A stretch of 10,302 bases of DNA from Methanothrix sp. (GTDB lineage: Archaea; Halobacteriota; Methanosarcinia; Methanotrichales; Methanotrichaceae). Both the position numbers and the translations under genes were made by a program. The notes under the pieces were generated by a model, which was not told the origin of the DNA, ran no database searches, and saw only the letters and a program-made list of their open reading frames with translations. Below are positions 7,263-10,302 of this stretch, piece after piece. Numbering within the stretch: the first letter of the stretch is position 1; every line of letters starts with the position of its first letter. Location: positions 1 through 10,302 of the forward strand of contig JAJRAX010000015.1 of the NCBI GenBank assembly GCA_028679775.1, in the 5' to 3' direction.

Positions 7263-8171
7263 CTAAGGTGTCCGATTTTCTTTTGGGGACTTGCTAATGC
7301 CGTTCTTGCCATTAAGTTTTCTTCTGCGGTACAGATATCCGGCAGCGATGAGCACGATCACTGCCGCGGCGCCAGCCGGCAGGAGATAGCTGCTCTGGCT
7401 GCTCTCTACCTTGGGCGGGGTATATTTGGTGACGTAGGCCTGAGAAGTGTGCCAGTTGTCGCCGTTTTTGAACTTGGCAACGAAGCTGAGGTTTGTCGAG
7501 TCACCGAGAGACTTTTTTGCGTCCTCCGATGCGATGCCAAAGCTGATGGTGAAAACCTCGTCCGGGTCCATGGTGCCGATGTAGTACTCATCGGGCGAGA
7601 AGACAATTCCTTCTGCGGAAGGCACAATTGTAACTGCATTGAGTGTGTTTTCTCTGGGGTTGGCCACATTGAGGTTGAAGGTTGTGGCATCGGTCTCAGC
7701 CCGGGCCATGCTCACCGCAGTATCATCTACTTTGAGTGGAATATTCCGGTTGATAGTGGTCATGTCGTAGCCGCCGGAGACCTTGAAATCAATGAGATGC
7801 GTCCCGCTGCTGATGTTGTTCGCCGCACGAACCTTGTAGTAGACGGTAATCTTATCGCTGGGCCCGATCATTCCGAGGTCACTGCTGTCATCTGTAAGCA
7901 CTTGCAGTTCTGGCGTGCTAGCGAGAGAGGTCTTGTTGAGGGGTGTCGAAAGGAGGGTGCCTGTGGCAGAGCTGCCAGCTCCGGAATCCTTGCCTGCACC
8001 ATAGGATGCTGCACCGTTTGTCAGCTCAATGGCCAGCATTGCCTCGTCTCCTGGCAGGAGAACCTCTGGGCTCATGGTGGCCTGTATGTTCACAGGCATG
8101 TGATACTCGTAAGATGATGCAATGCCTGCCGTGAGCAGGATTAGCAATAAAACTGAAATTAATTTCTTCAT
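7263..8171 (-). CDS. Secreted, C-terminally anchored COG1361-like surface protein
   Basis: The N-terminus MKKLISVLLLILLTAGIASS is a clear Sec signal peptide, with cleavage likely around residue 20. The body (about 25-255) looks all-beta, with two Ig-like sections: one holding VLLPGDEAMLAIELTN and DKITVYYKVRAANNISSGTHLI, the other TFNLNVANPRENTLNAVTI and MDPDEVFTISFGI. This is the style of archaeal COG1361/CARDB-NEW3 proteins. A C-terminal TM helix (about 263-281) followed by RRRK and a short basic tail fixes it in the cytoplasmic membrane facing out. A low-complexity G/S/A segment (55-72) may be a linker. The ATG overlaps the ATPase stop in an ATGA junction with GGAG 8-9 nt upstream; the TAG stop is 12 nt before the permease. 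It probably serves as the extracytoplasmic partner of the transporter, analogous to but unrelated in sequence to MacA; that role is inferred from context. Confidence 0.85.
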   Translation of the reverse strand: MKKLISVLLLILLTAGIASSYEYHMPVNIQATMSPEVLLPGDEAMLAIELTNGAASYGAGKDSGAGSSATGTLLSTPLNKTSLASTPELQVLTDDSSDLGMIGPSDKITVYYKVRAANNISSGTHLIDFKVSGGYDMTTINRNIPLKVDDTAVSMARAETDATTFNLNVANPRENTLNAVTIVPSAEGIVFSPDEYYIGTMDPDEVFTISFGIASEDAKKSLGDSTNLSFVAKFKNGDNWHTSQAYVTKYTPPKVESSQSSYLLPAGAAAVIVLIAAGYLYRRRKLNGKNGISKSPKENRTP

Positions 8172-8857
8172 GATGCGTTCTCCAGAATGCGTCCGTCTCT
8201 GAGCCTGATGACGCGACTGCAGTTCTCTGTTATCTCTGGATTGTGGGTGACCATAATTATGGTTCTTCCCTCTTTGTACAAATTGCTCAGAATTTTCATA
8301 ACCTCATTGCTATTTTTCAGATCCAGATTTCCTGTGGGCTCATCGGCAATTATTATTTTGGGATTATTGGCCAATGCTCTGGCAATGGCTACCCTCTGCC
8401 GCTCTCCTCCTGAGATGTTCTGGGGGCTGAAATTGATCCTGTGGGCGATGCCTACCGATTCCAGGAGCTTTAGAGCCCTCTCCTTTCGCTTCTCGCGTGT
8501 GACGCCGCTGAGCATCATGGGAACCTCCACATTTTTCAGCACGCTGATACGACCAATGAGGTTGAATGTCTGAAATATGAACCCCAGTTCCTCCCGTCTC
8601 ACCCGTGCCAGCTCGTCATCCGATGTCTGGCTGATTTCCTGGCCCAGCAGGAGGAATTGACCGCTTGTGGGTCGGTCCAGGCAGCCCACTATATTCAATA
8701 GGGTTGATTTGCCGCTGCCTGAAGGGCCCATTAGTGCAATGAACTCTCCTTCTTCGATCTGTAAGTCTATGCCCTTGAGAACAGTAAACTCACTATCCCC
8801 TATCCGATAGGACTTATGGATGTCTTTTAGCTCTATCACTTTGGAAATGACATTCAC
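8168..8857 (-). CDS. ABC transporter ATPase, MacB/LolD type
   Basis: A 229-aa stand-alone nucleotide-binding subunit of the MacB/LolD/FtsE group that powers the permease encoded two genes downstream. Visible motifs are Walker A GPSGSGKST (44-52), Q-loop FIFQ (Q96), signature ISGGERQ (148-154, E in place of the more usual Q), Walker B IIIADEP (168-174, catalytic E173), NLD D-loop (177-179) and H-loop H205. The SGVTREKRKERALKLLESVGI region and the VTHNPEI switch are characteristic of this subfamily. The start is GTG 8857, the first in-frame start that keeps the whole fold; GTG 8839 is an alternative. The ribosome binding site is weak (GTGAG). It follows the AbrB-like gene by 43 nt and overlaps the secreted-protein gene at its 3' end. 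Membrane-associated at the cytoplasmic face. Substrate unknown. Confidence 0.93.
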   Translation of the reverse strand: MNVISKVIELKDIHKSYRIGDSEFTVLKGIDLQIEEGEFIALMGPSGSGKSTLLNIVGCLDRPTSGQFLLLGQEISQTSDDELARVRREELGFIFQTFNLIGRISVLKNVEVPMMLSGVTREKRKERALKLLESVGIAHRINFSPQNISGGERQRVAIARALANNPKIIIADEPTGNLDLKNSNEVMKILSNLYKEGRTIIMVTHNPEITENCSRVIRLRDGRILENAS

Positions 8858-8900
8858 CTTCGACTCACTACACGTAATATGACTATGCTCATTTGGTTCA

Positions 8901-9068
8901 TCATTTGGGCTGATTTATCTCAAGTCTTGCTTTCGGCTTCTTAATAATTATTGTGCCGTCTCCAAGTTGGTCAATGGCAAGTCTATCACCTGCATTCAGG
9001 TCCAGCCTGAATCTAATGCCCAGAGGAAGTTGTACCCGCCCATTGGCATCCAATTCGGTAATGGTCAT
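8901..9068 (-). CDS. AbrB/MazE/SpoVT-like DNA-binding protein, 55 aa
   Basis: A short gene found by direct translation: it starts MTITELDANGRVQLPLGIR, continues with FRLDLNAGDRLAIDQLGDG and ends in a basic KKPKAR tail before the TGA at 8901. The pattern (hydrophobic strand, D-x-x-G-R-V-x-h-P, I-R-x-x-L-x-h-x-x-G-D-x-h, then a strand with DGTIIIKK) is that of the swapped-hairpin AbrB fold, which dimerises to bind DNA. The length fits a single-domain family member such as an antitoxin or transition-state regulator. The ATG at 9068 starts 5 nt after the stop of the HTH-like gene, with AAGGT about 8 nt upstream, so the two are co-transcribed. No toxin gene is next to it. It is plausibly a regulator of its own operon, including the ABC exporter that follows. 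Family call good, target inferred. Confidence 0.8.
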   Translation of the reverse strand: MTITELDANGRVQLPLGIRFRLDLNAGDRLAIDQLGDGTIIIKKPKARLEINQPK

Positions 9069-9073
9069 CCCAA

Positions 9074-9298
9074 TCAACCTTGCGTCTGAGTATTGCCCAT
9101 AGGATCGTCTTCCATTCTTTTCCAGATGGTCAAACCATGATTGTTCTGGGTCAAGACGAATCCCAGTCCTTTCAGCTCCATTCTAGCTTGCTGAGGGCTT
9201 ATCCCACAAGCTTGGGCCACGCGTTTAAGCTCTCCGCGATCAAGGATCTGACCCCGTAAACATGGCTTATGTTTTAAATATTCACTGATTGGCTTCAT
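9074..9298 (-). CDS. Small HTH-like protein, 74 aa
   Basis: A small basic protein starting MKPISEYLKHKPCLRG. The middle, RGELKRVAQACGISPQQARMELKGLGF (about 21-47), has the spacing of a helix-turn-helix (V-A-x-x-x-G-I-S, then the recognition helix QQARMELKGLG), followed by a possible wing strand FVLTQNNHGLTIWKRM. This makes it a candidate winged-helix DNA-binding protein, not assignable to a named family by eye. ATG 9298 is preferred: GGGGA lies 7 nt upstream, and the strong TATA box at 9365-9374 would put the transcript start near 9340. A TTG at 9340 in the same frame would add 14 residues but would sit at the transcript's 5' end. It is the first gene of the leftward operon, 5 nt before the AbrB-like gene. 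A regulatory pairing is inferred. Confidence 0.65.
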   Translation of the reverse strand: MKPISEYLKHKPCLRGQILDRGELKRVAQACGISPQQARMELKGLGFVLTQNNHGLTIWKRMEDDPMGNTQTQG

Positions 9299-9358
9299 GT
9301 TGCGATCCCCAATTCTTATCAGGTCCTTTGCCGAAATCAAACATCGTAAACCTCAATT

Positions 9359-9365
9359 GAACGAT
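9359..9365. promoter_or_regulatory. GAACGAT half-site beside the leftward TATA box
   Basis: GAACGAT lies immediately on the transcript-start side of the leftward TATA box and shares its hexamer with the CGTTCGTTCG elements. Together with the 9381-9390 element it brackets the TATA box, an arrangement suited to a repressor that blocks TBP/TFB binding. A copy also lies at 9755-9761. Functional role inferred. Confidence 0.4.
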
Positions 9366-9374
9366 ATATAAAAA
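9365..9374 (-). promoter_or_regulatory. TATA box for the leftward HTH-AbrB-ABC operon
   Basis: On the minus strand the sequence reads TTTTTATATA, a near-perfect archaeal TATA box preceded by the BRE-position bases CCTCAG. A start site about 25 nt downstream would fall near 9340-9345, giving a leader of about 45 nt to ATG 9298. It probably drives all five genes from 9298 to 6024, as gaps between them are 43 nt or less. Confidence 0.8.
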
Positions 9375-9380
9375 CTGAGG

Positions 9381-9390
9381 CGAACGAACG
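9381..9390 (-). repeat. CGTTCGTTCG element, left copy
   Basis: A perfect 10-bp element (CGTTCGTTCG on the minus strand) 6 nt upstream of the leftward TATA box. The identical element occurs at 9791-9800 on the plus strand upstream of the rightward TATA box, so both copies have the same orientation relative to transcription. It is an internal tandem of CGTTCG and is likely a shared operator or activator site; the binding protein is unknown. Confidence 0.6.
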
Positions 9391-9550
9391 CAAAATTCTT
9401 AGAGATATGTCTCCGGAAATTCGAGCATAAAACGGTTCTATTTAGATTTTAAAGCCTTAAAAAGGTTCAAATCAGAATTTCGTCCTGGATATCTGATTAG
9501 ATCCCAATATTTATCTGATCTCTCATAGTAATCTAACTAAGAACTACTAT

Positions 9551-9720
9551 TTTAGGTTATAGAGGACTGCTGGTAGGGAGTGCCTTCTTTTCCCCGGCGG
9601 AATGCTCCGGCTCGTTCTTATCCTGATCTTCCAGGAAAAAACGCTCGACGTAGATGCAAAATCGAGGACTTTTGAGGAGGGCGGCAGGTTGAACCTGCCA
9701 GAATAATCCTCCTCGTACAT
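9551..9720. other. GC-richer intergenic block with several stem-loops
   Basis: Within an AT-rich intergenic region of over 500 bp, this block is visibly richer in G and C and carries successive small hairpins: CGGA/TCCG (9598-9609, loop ATGC), TCCTG/CAGGA (9621-9636) and the nested stem at 9674-9714. No reading frame over about 20 codons with a usable start runs through it. An AT-rich TATTTTAG at 9548-9555 could be a weak promoter. It may be a small RNA gene, a long leader or a decayed element; no known RNA family is recognised. Confidence 0.3.
9674..9714 (+). repeat. Nested inverted repeat / strong stem-loop
   Basis: Outer arms GAGGAGG (9674-9680) and CCTCCTC (9708-9714) enclose a perfect inner inverted repeat, GGCAGGTT (9683-9690) and AACCTGCC (9692-9699), centred on one G. 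As RNA this gives a 6-bp GC-rich stem with a TTGAA loop, a small asymmetric internal loop (GC opposite AGAATAAT) and a 7-bp lower stem. It is not followed by a T-tract on either strand, so it is not an ordinary terminator. It could be the core of a small RNA or a protein-binding palindrome. Confidence 0.6.
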
Positions 9721-9754
9721 GATGGAACTATTTGGGTCGCTATTTATGAAAAGG

Positions 9755-9761
9755 GAACGAT
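9755..9761. promoter_or_regulatory. GAACGAT half-site upstream of the rightward promoter
   Basis: GAACGAT here faces ATCGTTC at 9789-9795, forming a 7-bp inverted repeat with a 27-bp spacer upstream of the rightward TATA box. The same heptamer sits beside the leftward TATA box at 9359-9365. Likely part of the same operator set; inferred from recurrence only. Confidence 0.4.
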
Positions 9762-9790
9762 CTAGTGGGCGGTATGTGTGAGAGCGTTAT

Positions 9791-9800
9791 CGTTCGTTCG
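9791..9800 (+). repeat. CGTTCGTTCG element, right copy
   Basis: An exact second copy of the 10-bp element, here on the plus strand 11 nt before the rightward TATA-like box. Relative to its gene it has the same orientation as the copy at 9381-9390 has to the leftward operon, which suggests that both transcription units answer to one regulator. Confidence 0.6.
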
Positions 9801-9811
9801 GTTCTAATTTC

Positions 9812-9821
9812 TTATATTATT
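9812..9821 (+). promoter_or_regulatory. TATA-like box for the secreted repeat protein
   Basis: TTATATTATT lies about 58-67 nt before ATG 9879. A start about 25 nt downstream would be near 9840, leaving a leader of roughly 35-40 nt that contains the ribosome binding site. The match is moderate, but it is the only good candidate in the 100 bp before the gene. Confidence 0.55.
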
Positions 9822-9878
9822 AGGTATGACGATGCATCGGATTTATTCAGGAAAAATGACTCTGGAGTGGAGTGCTAT

Positions 9879-10302
9879 ATGCGTAAATTGAACTATTTAG
9901 CAGTGATGTTGATATTGGGCGGCATGATACTGCCCGTTTCATCACAGGAACCGGTATCGTTGACCGTTTATGTCCATGAGGGAAGTCTGGATGGTGCGTT
10001 GCTGTCGGATGTTACTGTCTCCGGGCAGGACGCAATCGGCAATCAGTTCGCCGAGACCACCAATTCCAGTGGAGTGGCAGTTGTGCAGGGCCTGCAGGGA
10101 ACCTGGCAGTTTGCGTTCCATAAAGCGGGCTATGATCCCATATTTCTGAATTATAGTGTCACTTCGACCGATGAGGCTGCAGCATATCTGGAAAAGAACG
10201 AGACGAAGGACCTCATCACACTGACCATCTACGTTCATGATGGCGATCTATTCGGAGACCTCCTCTCAGATGTAGTGGTCAAGGGACATGATGGAAACGG
10301 CA
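9879..10302 (+). CDS. Secreted repeat-containing surface protein (N-terminal part)
   Basis: The frame starts at ATG 9879, preceded by GGAG at 9869-9872 with 6-nt spacing, and is open to the window end (141 residues seen). The N-terminus MRKLNYLAVMLILGGMILPVSSQ is a Sec signal peptide with probable cleavage after SSQ or nearby. The mature part contains a beta-rich unit starting LTVYVHEGSLDGALLSDVTV (28-47) and passing through GVAVVQGLQGTWQFAFHKAGYDP (a PEGA/carboxypeptidase-regulatory-like hairpin). A second unit starts LTIYVHDGDLFGDLLSDVVV at 115, giving an 87-residue period. Such repeats are familiar from large extracellular proteins of Methanothrix-like archaea, sometimes attached to peptidase or cell-wall domains; what follows here is outside the window. 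Codon-third-position divergence between units shows an old duplication. It is transcribed divergently from the regulator/ABC operon and shares its upstream element. An extracellular binding or surface-structural role is inferred. Confidence 0.85.
   Translation, partial: MRKLNYLAVMLILGGMILPVSSQEPVSLTVYVHEGSLDGALLSDVTVSGQDAIGNQFAETTNSSGVAVVQGLQGTWQFAFHKAGYDPIFLNYSVTSTDEAAAYLEKNETKDLITLTIYVHDGDLFGDLLSDVVVKGHDGNG
9960..10302 (+). repeat. Protein-level tandem repeat, 87-residue (261-bp) period
   Basis: Unit 1 covers 9960-10220 and unit 2 begins at 10221 and is cut by the window end. Aligned residues LT-YVH-G-L-G-LLSDV-V-G-D are conserved, but the DNA differs at many third positions, so the repeats are under protein-level selection and are not a recent DNA duplication. 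Confidence 0.75.

Noticed and set aside
6822..8117. A 431-codon open frame on the + strand
   Set aside because: It lies antisense across the permease and secreted-protein genes, both of which have clear domains, signal peptide or membrane helices. Its translation is rich in H, C and R with no recognisable fold, as expected for a shadow frame in moderately GC-rich DNA.
8901..9298. Toxin-antitoxin module formed by the AbrB-like protein and its neighbour
   Set aside because: The 74-aa neighbour looks like an HTH protein and shows none of the residues of PIN, MazF or RelE toxins; the downstream gene is an ABC ATPase.
9674..9714. The nested inverted repeat as a terminator or as the end of a mobile element
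   Set aside because: No T-run follows on either strand, there is no transposase or target-site duplication nearby, and the arms lie close together rather than flanking a gene.
9341..9878. CRISPR array
   Set aside because: The repeated GAACGA and CGTTCGTTCG elements are short, irregularly spaced and in both orientations; there are no regular repeat-spacer units and no cas gene.
9856..9891. A short upstream frame (MTLEWSAICVN) overlapping the start of the secreted protein
   Set aside because: Eleven codons with no ribosome binding site before ATG 9856; GGAG at 9869 serves ATG 9879. An occasional upstream frame is expected by chance.
9942..10238. A 98-codon open frame on the - strand
   Set aside because: It is antisense to the secreted repeat protein, which has a signal peptide, a ribosome binding site and repeated units on the + strand.

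Overview
The window reads as a chromosomal segment of a methanogenic archaeon, most likely a Methanothrix (Methanosaeta)-like member of the Methanosarcinia. The main reasons are a Pab1020-type RNA ligase, a TIGR00300/LOR-SDH (archaeal ornithine cyclodeaminase-type) protein, a tRNA-Thr with a U discriminator and no encoded CCA, archaeal TATA boxes, GGTGA/GGAGG-type ribosome binding sites, and a secreted protein built from repeats of the 'LTVYVHEG...LLSDVTVSGQD' kind. The genus is an inference from gene style; the archaeal assignment is firm.

Region 1 (3-5230, + strand) is one tightly coupled operon that enters the window already in progress. It holds the C-terminal end of a CBS-domain protein, three complete four-CBS proteins (325, 286 and 259 aa), an ATP-dependent RNA ligase of the Rnl3/Pab1020 family, and a TIGR00300 protein. 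Every junction overlaps or abuts (TGATG, ATGA, TAAATG, ATGA, short overlap). Thirteen CBS motifs are visible. The arrangement suggests that adenine-nucleotide sensing is co-expressed with RNA end-joining and an amino-acid enzyme; the functional link is inference.

Region 2 (5265-5888) holds a tRNA-Thr(CGU) on the + strand, 34 nt downstream of the operon, and an unrecognised 181-aa helical protein on the - strand whose stop codon lies 3 nt from the tRNA 3' end.

Region 3 (6024-9298, - strand) reads right to left: a 74-aa HTH-like protein, a 55-aa AbrB/SpoVT-type protein, a MacB/LolD-type ABC ATPase, a secreted membrane-anchored COG1361-like protein, and a MacB/FtsX-type permease. A T-rich terminator follows. 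The first two genes look like a local regulatory pair and the last three form a tripartite ABC export/surface-maintenance module with short gaps or overlaps.

Region 4 (about 9300-9878) is a divergent intergenic region of over 500 bp. It carries a strong TATA box for the leftward operon, a weaker TATA box for the rightward gene, a perfect 10-bp element (CGTTCGTTCG) just upstream of both TATA boxes in the same orientation relative to transcription, additional GAACGA half-sites, and a GC-rich stem-loop region that could be a structured RNA. Region 5 (9879 to the window end, + strand) is the start of a secreted, repeat-containing surface protein that runs off the window.
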